Positions 27,467 through 41,584 of a stretch of 64,000 nucleotides of DNA are shown here, in pieces. Position 1 is the first letter of the stretch; each line of letters begins with the position of its first letter. A model generated the notes under the pieces. It was given only the letters and a program-made list of their open reading frames with translations, was not told the origin of the DNA and made no database searches. Origin of the DNA: Trichoplusia ni (Eukaryota > Arthropoda > Insecta > Lepidoptera > Noctuidae); assembly GCF_003590095.1 (NCBI RefSeq), contig NC_039479.1:6386001-6450000 (forward strand), in the 5' to 3' direction. Both the position numbers and the translations under genes were made by a program.

Positions 27467-30400
27467 GCGCGGGTGATTTACCGACCCGCCGCGCTACTTG
27501 GCGCGCTGCCCGAGCGTCGAACCCGGACTAGAGGTGCACTTTACCCGGAGAAAAATTGCTTGTTGGCCGGAAATACGCTTGCAATATACCCGACATTAGT
27601 TTATTTGTGTTGAATCAAAAATGTTAGAGTTAAAATTGTTACGCTAAGCGCTCTAGTCGTGAAACTTGTGAAGCAGTTTTGTCTGAGAATTTATGTTCGT
27701 TATGGCACACTTATTGAAAAGATAACTTCAAGACTATAGTGTGTTTGAATTTTCAAAGGCTTTATTATTTTGCGAGAATGTAAAACTGTAAGTTATTACA
27801 GAATGAAACTAGTGTTTCAGAAGCTCTATAGTACTCTTTACATAGGTATCATATACAAAAAGAACAAGCCTCTTGACAATAAGTTGTTCTTACAACTTGG
27901 TTATTAATTAATATAATAGGTGACTACAGACCTAGTTACTCAGAACATTAATCTAACATGCAAATAAGTAATTTGTAGTTTGAATTTAATCTACATTCAT
28001 GAATAATAACACACTGCCTGATCATAATTACCTTTTAGCTTCTAGATTAAAGATGTAAATTCGCCACTGGAATAATATCACTGGCGCTAATGTAGCTTTA
28101 TGAATTATTGCTTTATTACTTATACCTGTTACTAAATTCATTTATTAAAATAACCTTGCTATCGGTTTTCGTAACGATATCTTACTTTAACCTATACAGA
28201 TAAAAATAACTCAAAGAATATAAATGTAGCATTATGGTATCGTAAAAGAAATCTTGAAAGATAATGGAAAAATATCACTCGCATTGTTCCCGACGACTGA
28301 AAGAAGATCTAAACAAATTGCTATTTTATTATTAGAAAGTAAATGAACTCTCGCAGCATTGACTACAAAATACACATTTAATTAATGTACTCTAAATTAG
28401 AAATAATATGAGAAGATATTTTCTTGGCAAAGAGCTCGACGTTCACTCACTAAATTAACGACGTTAAAACATCATAAACGAACTCGACAAAATGGTGTAG
28501 TTTTGTAAATAAAAAACTGTGACGGTATACGAATCAACCCCAGTGTTGCCACATGACGTGAAATAACAGACTCAAGTTAATCCGACATGAATCACTATGT
28601 GTAACGTTAATGTCGGTAGTAGGGTTACCATACTACAATTCATATTCTGTTGTTACCTAGACGTTATGGCTCCAATATCGTACTTCAATTTGCACACGTA
28701 ATTAAGACATGAACTGGATTATAATATTAAGTGACTTCTGTTTTAATACACAGCATTAATATTTAATATTACCAAGAACCAAGTTTTGTTTAAGTATTTC
28801 GCAAAATTAAAGAAGAAATAATTAAGTAAACGGTATATGAGCCTTTCACCTGTTTGTCGCGTGTTCACAATTTCGAGTTCCAAAATTTAACTCCTAATTG
28901 GTTATTCGAATAATATTCCGAGGCTTATTCCCACAAAGGTTTAACAACCCTATTTGGTAGATAATCTCACGACCGGCTTAATGACGCAACTATTCGTACA
29001 CAAGTAAAATTGTTGCGCGTCTAAATTGCGGTGGTTTATACGAAGCTATAATGAGTGTAGTAATGGCCCCCTGTGCATCATCGTGTTAAACATTTTGAAC
29101 GGTAATGATATTATTATTAACGTGCAGCCGTCGTGTCGTTCGCGTGCGTTGCACGTTCGACTGAGCACGAGCACGACGCCTCATAATAATTTATGTGGCT
29201 ATTGGATTATACAGATCTCTAACCTTCAAAGAATAGATGCTCCAATTTATTGTCAGCCTTGGAGTAATAAAATTTATTAGTATTTGGTTTTATAATAAAT
29301 TTGATATTCATTCAGATATAAGTAAACGTATTTTGCGAAGTAAATTTTAACACGTGCTGTCTTCAAAAGTAATGTATTTAATGTTATATTGAAACTCCAG
29401 GGATTTTTAGCTTAAATATATTTAAATTAGAGGTAAATGCCCTTTAAACTTTCGTTTTGAATACGACATGTGACCTACTTCCACCAATTATACAGCAGTC
29501 TTAAACACACAATTTAAAACACAAAATAAACTCACTACTGAAATAAATTATGCAAATCTCGTTTCCTCGAGTGACTTACGTTGAAAAAGCTTAACGGATT
29601 GCGATGAAAATTGGTAAAGCAGAAATGCTACTGGAATAACAAAATATTCTACAAAACTACCTATTAGTACCGAGTGCCGACACAACAACTTATCAATAAA
29701 TGTCATAATATTTTGTAGAGCTGACTTAATAACGTATTTTAATTACAAATTTAATTTAAAAGCGATTATCTGTCGGCGAAGTCGGTCACGACATCACGGT
29801 TCAAAAGATCTACATAATTAAGAGCTACCTCATTACGCTGCACTGATATTGAAGTTTTTAATGGAATACAGCATGAAACCGGGAAAGCAACAAGAGGGAA
29901 CTTTCTAATTGCTACATTCTACTTATTTTCATTGTTCTTGTTTACAAAACAAATGAAGTTATGCCAAAACTAAACGAGAACATAAAAGAGAAACAATTGA
30001 CGATTATTTGCGTGATATAATTACTAACTAAATGGACTTTCTACAACTTTGAGTAAAAATGTGTTTTGTACTGTTTAGTATGCAGATTATTCTACCTAAT
30101 TATGTTTACATATTGGCTTTGTAATTGAGACGTTCCTATGTTTTCTATTCTATTAACAACTATTTAAAGTCAATATATTTAATTAGTGATTCAACAAATA
30201 TTGTCGTTACGTAAACTGCAAGGCCACTTAATGTATACAGAACACTTATTTCGTATAGAGTATTAGCAAAATTGGACGCAGAAATCATTTGTTTGCCAAT
30301 TTTAATGACAATATTTGTTTTGAGTCAAGAATGTGGTGTGCTGATAAATTTGGTGTCACTCAACTTTTTGTAACTGAATTTCGATCTTGAAAAAGTAAAA

Positions 30401-33400
30401 TGTAATATTATTTTACAATTACATTTAAAATACAATGTACATCTTTTCGAGTTTCAAGTATCCTATTAGGTGGAGCGTGACTAATGTGAAAACACTGTAT
30501 GGAATGGGTGAGTTGAGTATGCAAAACTGAGTTTTATTTGTAAACTGAGTTTTTAGACACATACCAAGAATGTTTGCCTATTTTTAGGTACGATAAACGA
30601 ATGGAATATAGGACGAAACGCATAGGGACTTATTAGGAGAACACAAGTGACCTTACCAAGGTCAATGACTTTATTTCCAGAATCATAGAACTGACACTCA
30701 AACACGATCGATTTCTTCAGTTCTGGCTGAATTTTGGTAAAAAGATTTTTATGTCGAGTGTGTTAAGGTTTACTTTCGCATGAAAAGTTTTACATTAGAG
30801 GTGTGGATTTGAGATTTTCTTGAACGATCATTATAATTCTAAGATCGTTTATCTCATTACTGAGATATGTACACCTCGCACTACAGCTTATAAACTTGCA
30901 GATTGCTACAAGCCGCCTGCTGTGCGGATAGTGATCAGCACATTATAATCAAACAGATTTACATTTAAACGTGTTTCAAATAAACAGATGTTGCCTTATA
31001 AACAATAGCAGACATACTTAATAATGAACTACTTAATTATAAAGTCTTTCTGAAGGTAATTTATATTAATCAGTTGTAATATATGTAAAAGATCTTGAAT
31101 GTAATACGTCAAACAAGGTTTCTTTCGCGAATAAAAGATAAATAAAGTACCATAAATATGTTAGCGGATCACTGTTTCTTTTTCAGTAAAACTTGGTAAG
31201 AAAAACATTTGTGTAAAAACAAGATAACGCGAACCTCACAGAGGGAAATATCCTTAGAAGAGGAAACGCGAAACTTTTAGTATTAGGGTTTTCACTCGAC
31301 GGCGCCGTAACCACTGAAAGGATGAAATTTGGAGAGGTAAGAACGTTGAACGTGTGTTTTCTGGGTAAAGTGATACGGGCGGAGCCGAGAACATTCAAAA
31401 CAGGAGGTTGTTATGGGAAAGCAAAGGGTATTTATTACACGAGGTTGACTTTATTCTACGAATATCCACGTATTAAATCCAATACTCAATATTAAGCACA
31501 TAAAAATTGAAGATAACCCTCATAATGAATTCGATTAGTCTGATTCACGCGTTTAATGTCGTCCGCCCTTCAAACGGCCTGTAATAACTTTATTTATAGA
31601 ATAGACAAATTATGTCACGAACGCTGCATCGATAATAAATCAGTTTTCAAACAAAATAAATAACTGTTACACAAGATAGCGAGTTTAAGAGCTTCTTGAA
31701 ACGTTACGCCGAGGTCAAACGACCTACTTAACATTTAACTTGGTGAATATCCAATTCACATTGTTCTATATTATTTCTTATCACGTTATCGCTTCATCAT
31801 TTACTTTAATGTACTCACAACAAACAGAATGACAAGATTCAGATTACAGAATGAATGATGAGCGCATAATCCAAACATAAGTAAGCGCGTTAGGATTACC
31901 GCGCATATTGAAAACTTTATCTGAACGTTTTTATTCACAAATCTGAAAGGTGTATAAATTACAGCCATCCTTTTCATATCACTCTTTTTACTCGAGCGTG
32001 AAAGAGAGGCCAGGTGAGATAACGCCCGCAGGCCTGACTATTTTCTCTCAAAGAAGGTGAACGTAAATTGATTCGGATGAATTGGGTTCGTCACCTTGTA
32101 AGCTAATGCCAATAATAAGTCAGACGTTTCCAAGTACCCAATATAAATAAATGGGCTTAACGACTTTAAAAATACCTTCTTAATGTCAGATATTAGGGAG
32201 CCTTAAATCCTTTTATTTATAACGACTATATTTCAAACGAAATAAAACTGTCAAGCATTATTTAAATAACAACTTAGATGATAAGCTACAGGAAAATATT
32301 GTTCTGAAGTACGGTGGATGTAATACGAAATGGAAATAAATTGATATAACGGTAACCTTGCAGCGTTTCACGTTAAAACTTATAACTTTGACGCAGGTAA
32401 CGGTTGAAACTAAAATTGTTGTAATATAACATGTCGTCGGCGTATGACAAATGAATAGGATAATAAATCATTGCTTCATCGGTTGGCTTCCCACATCATT
32501 GTAGCGTAACAGTATCTGGTAGCCGCGGGGACACACCGCTAACGCGCTATTGTCATTTACAAAGATAAAATCAGGCACAGTGCCACAGACCCAACTCAGA
32601 TCTAGCACTGACGGCCATTCAGTCAAACTAATCCATTAACTTAAAATTGATTAATACAGTCGTAAAACTCGTTATTCCACAACTTGTTATCAATTTGGAC
32701 TCGGTTATTCTACAATTTGAACAAGAGACTATAGCTGGGGCCACGCCAAAACAGCATAAATTATTGGAACAACATTTTTTACTCGACTCGATTATATCAC
32801 TCGAGCGGCTGAACACGAATGGTTCTCAATCAAGTCTCTGTAGAATAGACGTAGCGAATTACTCCGAGAAGGGCGCTTACTTGTTCAGGGGTTATTTCAA
32901 GTTTAACTCGAACAACAAGCAAATAAAAAAATAACGTTTTAAGACTCCAATTTCCCTCGAGAGTTTTTTTTGCTCGTCTTTATACACGTGTTGAAAGGAT
33001 TCTTTTGCCAATGTCTATATTATTCCATAACGTTATAAAAATGAATTTCTTTTTAAATTTAAATGTGTTAAGTTTTTGTGGTGTGCGAATGTGTACGAGT
33101 TGTATTATTTGACATTTAAAGTCAAGGTCTTGTACTGATAATGTGGGGTTGAGCAGACGTGGATTAAATTTCACGTCTATTTAATGGACTATGACGTAAC
33201 TGGTTAGCTGAATAACTTTATTCCACGGTCATAATTTTAAATCTCATTTTTAAAAACAAAAGCTTGTGCATGTTTTCATAATGAACATAGACGGGTAGAA
33301 TGTTAAAAAGATATAATTACTACTAGTTACCGGATTAATAATAGGTACCGAGTAATAATTATTTAATTTATACACCTAACATTATGCTTACTTTACGGTT

Positions 33401-33612
33401 TGTAATTTCGTAAGCAGCTTCAGAAGGTGTAACGTAATGTTAAGTATTATTATTACATATTTTATCTTTATGCTAATGCTAAGGAATAATTTAATATTAA
33501 TTAATATAAGTTAAAGTAAAATAAATATTCTTAACTGATACTTCGGTTAAATTAATCGGTGTCTGTATGAGTGTAATTCTACAATTGTTTTTAACATAAC
33601 CATTATACACAA

Positions 33613-33664
33613 TTGAGAGGCCTATGTCCAGCAGTGGACGAATATGGGACGATTATGATGATAA
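33613..33664 (+). repeat. Lepidopteran retroelement tail fragment
   Basis: Contains GAGGCCTATGTCCAGCAGTG followed by GACG and a GATTATGATGATAA tail. This matches from memory the 3' end of a non-LTR/SINE family abundant in Lepidoptera, which ends in GATGATGATG repeats. Only about 50 nt remain. Confidence 0.75.
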
Positions 33665-33886
33665 AACATATTTGGTTATTAATATTATGTATAGATTTAC
33701 AAGGACGTAGCTTAGCTTAAACTCCTGTCTCTTTTTACTCTAGTACTTCGATAGTAGTTATAGGGAAATGCATAATACTAGGGTCAAAATAATGTTTATT
33801 TTATTTATTTTATCGCGGCATCTTCACCAGTCACCCTATTAAAGTGTACAGTAAATAAACTGACAGTTGACCACTCGTTTGTCGTC

Positions 33887-33990
33887 GCCATATTTTTACA
33901 AATGGCGGCCCGATGGCAGTGCCATCTTCTGCGCGTTTTCGCGCGCATTTCGCCTCTTTGTGGTAACACGATGACATTCGCTGTCATGGC
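33887..33990. promoter_or_regulatory. Cluster of five GCCAT (Pho/YY1-type) cores
   Basis: GCCAT or its complement occurs at 33887, 33902, 33913, 33921 and 33986. Two of these form the perfect inverted repeat GATGGC-AGT-GCCATC. The patch is CpG-rich (GCGCGTTTTCGCGCGC) in an AT-rich background. Clustered Pho sites are typical of Polycomb response elements; no other PRE component was verified. Confidence 0.3.
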
Positions 33991-36573
33991 AGAAAAGTGA
34001 TTTATTATTCCATAACCGCATTCGAGAATTAACTATTAAAAATGGTTTTCATAAAAAGATGCATAGTATGCTAATAAGGCAACACTTGCATAATCTATGC
34101 CATTTTCATTAGAGGAAAATTAACACATTATTCTTTTATAAATTAATAATTATTTGTCTTCAAGATACGGTAAATAGGACAAGGAATAATGAGCACATGA
34201 CCACCATTCGTTTAATTTCCTAGGGAATACTGATAACTACTTGAATAATAGGTATCTAAGTACAAAACAAGATTTATGACAGTTAAACTTCAAAATTCAA
34301 GTCATAAAACTCTAATGACAGTCTTATTTTAATTATACTATCGATGAAATAAACAACTTTATTACAAGGAGAATCCAATTGATCACGAGGATTTAATTAG
34401 TATTGAATTTAAGTGTCACATAACGCATTACTGGCACACAAGTATTACATTACAGCGCATATAACAAAAAAAAACGAATGTAATTAATCATCGCATCGAT
34501 ACTTCGTTGTTAGCACGTGTTTTTTTTTAGTTACAAGTGTTTACGCAAAGGTAAGTGTACACATATTTCACTACAAGAATAGAACATTATTTTACATCGG
34601 TATGCTTAACGTTCAGCTACATAAACAGTATTGTAAAAAAAATGGCCAAATGCGTGTTTATCGCACATTATACTGAATATACTGATATTCCGTAGCTATT
34701 TTGTTGACATGGCTGTTTTGAAAACTAGAATTGGAGTACGACAGGTAAAATAGACCTAAATGCGATAATAATTTAAAGTCATTTGTCTCTTCAATGTGTC
34801 ATTGCTCAGCAGAGGAACAATGACAAGCTAGACATTCAAATCAAATAAAACAAACCTCAGCATCCACCAAAAGCAACGAAATATTTCAAGCAGGGACAAA
34901 AAAAGTGGGCTTATATTCCCAGCAATGTCGTGTTAAGACCAATTTAGACATATCCATTCCTTGGTTCCCGTTTTCAATAAGCCATACTGGGCTTTCACGT
35001 CGCCATACACTAAACCATAATGGATTCCGACCCTCCTTGATGTCTCAAAATAAACAAAAGGGTCCGTCGTTGTTGACGTTCGACGACAAAAAGTTTTTAT
35101 AAGTAAGCCTTTATGGGCAAGTTTTATTAGCCCCTGGTTTTAAAACACCTACTGGAGCCAATCTCAAATATTTGTAGAGTATGTTAAATGTTTTTATATA
35201 TATTTTTAAACTAATTGTCTTGACGTGTCGATAATTGATTTTTAATCGATTTTATTTTGATTGTGACTTTTTAAGTCTTTCTGTATCATATCGGGCATTA
35301 CCGGGATATCACATACTACCGGAATTTACTAGTTGCTACTTTTTTATAACATTATTCATTATTTTTAATGTATAGAATCTATTGTTGCTTGTGTCATATT
35401 GATAAATTATTTCTTATACGTATAATTAAGACACAGTTAAGTATCTAGGTGTCTATGCATGAACATGCTGCCTCTATAAATTTATAAGGTTTTAATTTTT
35501 TAATTACCTTGAAAGTATAAAGCCTATTCTAAAAATACTTTAGTGTAAAAGTGTTATGACCCTTTCTTTTCTCTTTAAATGTAATAAGATGAAAGTAAAA
35601 GATTACTTCCAATTTATTACCGGAGCTTTTATTTTTTTGGTGCGTTCAATATCGTAGGCTGATAACGACGGAGGTTTTATTACATCGCATTTTATACCTA
35701 CTAAATTATACCTCAGACATCAAATTAAAACAAAAGAATAAATTAATGAACATTGAAGTTGTTTGAAAGACAATAACTCGTTTCTAACTTATGAATGGTA
35801 TTCACTCGCTAGAGGGTTATGCTTGCAAGTGAACACACGTTTATTAGTCCCAAGGGAAATTATTATTAGTTGAACTGTCTCCAAATTTATCAGTTATGAA
35901 TATAGGTTACACTTACAGCTAAGACTTATCTGTTAAAACTTATTTATAACACGCTACTTGATAACTTAATATCACCTCGTATACAGCGACAACCGCCTGG
36001 ATACCTATACCTATATGATTGATATGAAATTATCTTTTTACCATATATGTAGCGAATTAATAGCCATTTACTTCTTAAGGACTTGTATTATTTATATAGC
36101 TGCATGTGTCAACGCAATTACTTCCCAAGTTGACAACATCTAAATAGCTGAGCGGTAATTGTCTAACATTATGCCCTACTAAACGGAATAAATACACAAG
36201 TTATCCATTTATTTTTGACAATATAAATGCAACTAAACTGACTACTTAATTATGCAAATAAAACAACATTATACATTAAGTGTTACACAAATAGACGAAT
36301 TAAGCGCTAATGTAAATACATCTATCTCGTTATCGCGGTCGTTATCAGAATAAATAAAGATGTCATAATATCTCACCGTTCCCAAGTTGGTCTAACGATG
36401 ACTCTCGATGGCAATCCAAAAGAGACACAATCCATTCAGCACTTTGATGCACTATAGTTACACTAACACTATGCTAGGTACCGACACGACCTCAATGCAC
36501 TATCACTAGACACGCTGGCATCCCGGTAGCGATCCTGGTTTGAGACTGGCGTAGCGCTCCGTGCCCGACACAC

Positions 36574-36765
36574 CTACGGAGAGACAAAGGAAGCTATCAG
36601 CACACACTGCACACCAAAACATGAATTTTGTAGTCACCCGATACACGGCTGTAGTGTACAAGCGACAAGATCGTGCGACGGCAAACAGACGGGCGTCGCA
36701 ACCGCACGCTACACGAATACTGAGTACCGAGTGCGAGTGGCGAGCAGCGAGCAGCGAGCAGCGAC
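36574..36765 (-). promoter_or_regulatory. Second candidate 5' exon/promoter on the minus strand
   Basis: A CpG-enriched stretch holds an initiator-like CTCAGTATTC (minus strand) and, about 150 nt on, a possible donor CTCCGTAG|GTGTGT at 36574. All frames are closed, so it would be a non-coding first exon. The donor is only moderate and there is no other support. It could be an alternative scribbler start. Confidence 0.2.
36742..36762 (+). repeat. Three tandem copies of GAGCAGC
   Basis: Three perfect head-to-tail 7-bp units, followed by a partial fourth (GAC). It lies at the upstream edge of the candidate 5' exon at 36574-36765. Confidence 0.8.
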
Positions 36766-39700
36766 TGCGACTTGGGCAGGCGACCGCGCGCCGGCTTCGG
36801 AATTCAAATCGTGATGCTCATCGCGCGGCAACAATCATTTCACACTTTACTAAGTGGAAGAGTTACGTGTCAACTCACACGCAAATACTAATATCGATTT
36901 ATGCTCATGTGGTTAACAAAATTACCTACTTGATTCACTAAATTACGTTTAGTAATATTCTCCACCGCCACAGGCAATCAAATAAAAGGCATTGAAGTTT
37001 AAGTGCGAGGAACACGCTCGTAAAGTTTCCTTATAAAGAATGTGGTGAACCGGGCGTCACTCGCAGAGCGCCGTATTCACAAAACTAAAGTTAGAAAGAG
37101 AAATACGAAACCATGCAATGCAACGTGGCATGAGAGGCGAGGGGCGAAGGGGCGCCGCTGGAACACCGCTTCCAAAATATTACAAAAACATTTATGCATG
37201 AAGGGATAACAAAATACTGGCGCTATTATGCCCGCTCTGATTTATACATACCTACTGTGTTGTAATGATGGATCACGTCGACCACTGACGGCCTTAATGG
37301 ACAAATTATTGAACACCATGTAATGAGACCGCGTGCTCGTTCACGGGCGCGCGGTAGGTGGTGATAAAACATTTTTTCCTGTGTGTGCGTTCAAGAAACC
37401 ATGTGAGATAATAAAAAGTTATGTTTAAACGTTGGAATCGTAAAGTTTATTTGTGTAATACATTCTTTAAACAAACGGATAATTACAAAGCGTTTTATGG
37501 CGAGCTACAGAGCTCGTTGGTAACAAATAAATTATTTCAATGAATTGCTTTTAAATAATCAAAATTGAGATGGTCAGGTTGTCGTTACGGCTTTTACGTG
37601 GTATTCATTAGTGGTTCACATGAATTAGCCACTTAAAACCTACGAGTTGAGACCACACGGAGCGTTAGCGGTGCGGTGGCGACGTCCGCATACCGTTCAT
37701 TTCCGTTTTGCTTAAGAGCCGTTTTGGTCAACGTGATCGATAAACTTGATATAGTTGATATTACACATAAGTAATGGTTATTTTGTTTGAAAAAGATAAA
37801 AAAAATATGTAAGGCCTACATCCGCACAAAGTTGATACGTACCTATTTTAATTTTAAACAGGAACTAGGTATTCTAGGAATTCCTTCTATTATGTAATCC
37901 CTTTTCATAAGGTTTTATTTACTTGTTATTATCTCAGTTTCTATTTTACCAATATGAAAATAGACATTAGTATTAAATTGAAACATGTCTTCAGAATATT
38001 ATTTGTTCAGGTGCCAAAATCGAGCTGTCAATAAATAAAAATGGTGGCTTAGAGGCAGATGCCGCGCGACGCTCGCCCTATGCTCGTAAATCGCTCCCTG
38101 AGTGTTAAACTCTACCAAAAATTTTATAACCAACGATGTGGAATAGAAACCGGATACAGACGGAAAAACAGAACTCATTCCCTAAGGATTCTATATAACA
38201 TTAAAAGAAAAAGAAACACTTGCTTTGCCATACTTTGAAAGAAAATTACTTCAAAGAAATAAAGGCTCTCGCATTTAATATCACAAATGAAAAAAACTAC
38301 AGGCATATAAAAGAGAAATAAAACGAAGCATATTTTACGAGAAAAACAATCTTTAAAGTACAATTCAGCGTAATAAGTCGAAAAAGTCTCTGTAAGACAG
38401 AGGACTCTTTAAAATAAATTATCCTGCCGTAGACGAGTGCTTTTGTGTCGCAATAGAAGTTACTGACAACAAAGGGACCTCTGAAGCGGAAGAAATTTAA
38501 TCAGAGCATCTGAGACTTAAATTATGAATGGGCACCGTCTACCTCATCCCAACTAAACACGGCAAACTAACAGATTACATTCATATCAAAATATCTCTAT
38601 AAAAATGTAGCGAAAATATTACACATTCAAGTCTTTTATAGAAATTTTAACTAGGTATCCGTGTAAGAGACGAGCAAGAAATATTTTTCCAATATAACCG
38701 AAGTAGCGATGCGGTTCGGATTGTAGAGGCGCAGATATTTCTCATATTCTTTTGTTAGGATCTCTCCAGCCGGCTCTTTGTTGTTTGAGTTATAGGAAGA
38801 CTTACTGAATAAGAAAAACTGAAGCATTATTCAAAAGTCGCTCTCACAACTGGAATACTTTGAGATCCTTAACTACAGAACTTTGAACTGCTATAAAATA
38901 CGACAGCTAAGGGTACTGGAGAAGTAATGACAATCTTATTGATTTACAAATGTACCTGTTCGTTGATAGTAAATGGATAGAAATGTCATAATGATAATTT
39001 GAAAGGAAGTAGTATTACTAAGTAAGACTGATCACTACTAGATAATATTCTGGGAATTCTTATCTAACCTAAACCTTGTGCGAAGTATGATGCACGAAAT
39101 TTCGTAGATACCGTCTATAGAATTGCTAAGTACTCGTAATCTAAAGAATGTTGTTTAAAAAAGACGCAAGTTCCCAGCCGAGCGGGCGATTCAATAGCCG
39201 AAACGTCTATTGACATTGTAATCTTAACCCGGCGAGACAGGGAGCGTTGGGAACGACACGCCAGCTGGCTTTCCGAGAAGCGACCTTATAGCGACGGATG
39301 AAGCCGGGCTTCCACAGCCCCGGCGACAACAATACACACAATGGAACGTCACAGATACCGGAAACTATAATCGATATGGGCTTACTTTTAAACGCGGGAT
39401 TGTCACATCCTTTACTTCACTTGTAAACCTGTCCACACAGTATTACCCGATCGTTATTATCAATTTCTATTCGAGTACCTCCGTTTTGATTGGTTACGGC
39501 CCGGGCTTAGCTTGGATTGTGCGATTCCATTTTATTTCTCGCTTTAAATACTTTATGCGTTATTGTGCGGAGTACGTCGTCGCTGCTCCGCTAAAGTTAC
39601 CTTTAAATTCATTTTGTATATCTGCTGAATGGACTTTATTAATTTATCTTTTTTTATTAAAATGTATATGTACGGATTGTACGGGTTGTACATCGTTAAT

Positions 39701-41567
39701 CAGTGGAGCGACAGCAATTTGTAGCCGATAACCACAACTGCAACGCGACACCCGTACACTCGAGCAGCCCACTCACTACAAAGTGATTGATGGCGCGGTG
39801 TCAATTCCATGTTATCGCTGACACCCCGAACCCGCGGCCGCCTCGATGAGATTGTTGCATAAATTTACACGGGAGATAACACCACGGGCCTTAGCTAATA
39901 ACTTGTACAAACAGTGCACCGCCGAGCTGCGGGAATCACTCGCCGTTTCTTCTCAATTCTTTTGTTCTCTATGAAATGTTGAAACTTCTTTGAATTGCAC
40001 GTCTTTGTATTCATTATTTATTTTAACTGCAGAAGATTGTTCTGGCACATTTATACCGTTTAGATAGCATTTATCAAGTAACTTTTTCATCTGTTTATGC
40101 ACTGTATAAGCTATTAGTATAGTAGAATCGATATTTATATTCGATAAGATTGGCACGATGATAAGTAGGCTACAAGAAATAATCCGAGCGCGTGGGATAA
40201 TCGATTCAATGAACAAAAGCAACAACATAGATTATGATCGTGTTTGTCTCATTTTGAACTTATAACATTGCGCGTTTTGTCCTATTATGGTGGTCAATTA
40301 GGGATCTTTGAAATGTGAGTAAAACAATTACAGACCACATAAAGAGCAGTTGTTTAATTATAGAAATAAACCTTAAAGTGTTTAAACTCATTCGAAGTAT
40401 TACGGTGGAAAATATTCAAGATCTATTTTACTGCGCTCGGCCTCACTATTATAATAAACTAATATTCTGAAACATTAACAACAGTAATAGCATTCTCAGG
40501 TACTCTTTCAAAGTTTAAACTTGTTACAATATAGTTTGGTATGCGTATACGGTATTACCTAGGGTATTTATGCTTTGTTATATTATCTACTCTCTCCTAA
40601 ACCAGATTTCCAGTAACAATGGGGCATAGCATGTGATGGGAGCGTGTTCAGGTTATACTAAAGTTATAAAACTTAAGCATACGCGAAGCTAAAGTTTCAT
40701 TATACAAATATAATTTATCCTCGCATATGATAATCCTTTTGTGATGGATTACTGTTGCGGTACATTTGATTTTTTTATTGTTATGTTTTTAATTTTTATT
40801 GGATTTAATGTATACGTTTCCCCTTGTGTGATGTAGAGATTAAAGTAATGTACAAACAAATGAGGACGCATTGAAAGGCAAAGCTTTGTCAAAAAAACAG
40901 TTTTGTTAGGTGTCGTTATAATAATTTTGTTTATAACAGTTTTCTTATACAATTTAGTTACTTTACTTAGAGCTTAAATATTTTTAATGAATGTGCGGTT
41001 TTCTTGATGTTTTTTTTTTCTTCCTATTTAGGAAATTAGTTTGAATAGGATACTTACTGAGCATTAAAAGCAACACATTTGGCCTGGAACTAGCAAATTA
41101 AACCATGGTGTAAAACTTTTTGCAACATCGATGCAAAAACGTACTAAAACCAGCAAAACTATGTAAAAGCGTTGTTGGCTCCTTCGGCCTCTGCGCTCCT
41201 TGTACGAAACTTAATCAATATAATCGCTTTCACAATGTTTATTCTCTTGGTTACACAATAGCGCTATTACATTATTATTTCAATATTGCCTTCACTCACT
41301 GGAAATATGAAGAATATCATTTGAAAACGTCTGTTATTTCTGTAACTCGATCATTCTCTACATTTTCCTAGAGATTGATTTCTATAATGTAAATGAAACA
41401 GTATATTTTCCCTAGAGTGCTGTAGTCATAAAATGGGCGATAAGAAAACCTTTCTATAAAATATCATGACCCTGTTGAAACCCTTTGGTCAGAGGACCAT
41501 AAAATAAAGCCGCAACGAACGTAAGCAAAAAGGAATTATAAGCTGGATAATGTCACCTGCAGCATGT

Positions 41568-41584
41568 TTCTGCCGCCCTGGTAC
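41568..41584 (-). promoter_or_regulatory. Bipartite motif copy 10
   Basis: Minus strand GTACCAGGGCGGCAGAA; left half exact, right half GCAGAA. Confidence 0.45.

Noticed and set aside
27356..27613. 85-codon plus-strand frame with a Leu/Ala/Arg-rich centre
   Set aside because: Only its GC-rich middle looks protein-like, and this coincides with motif copy 9; the ends are AT-rich and no family fits.
31186..31340. Plus-strand 'exon' between TTTCTTTTTCAG and GAGAG|GTAAGA
   Set aside because: All three frames have early stops and nothing nearby would splice to it; could only be non-coding.
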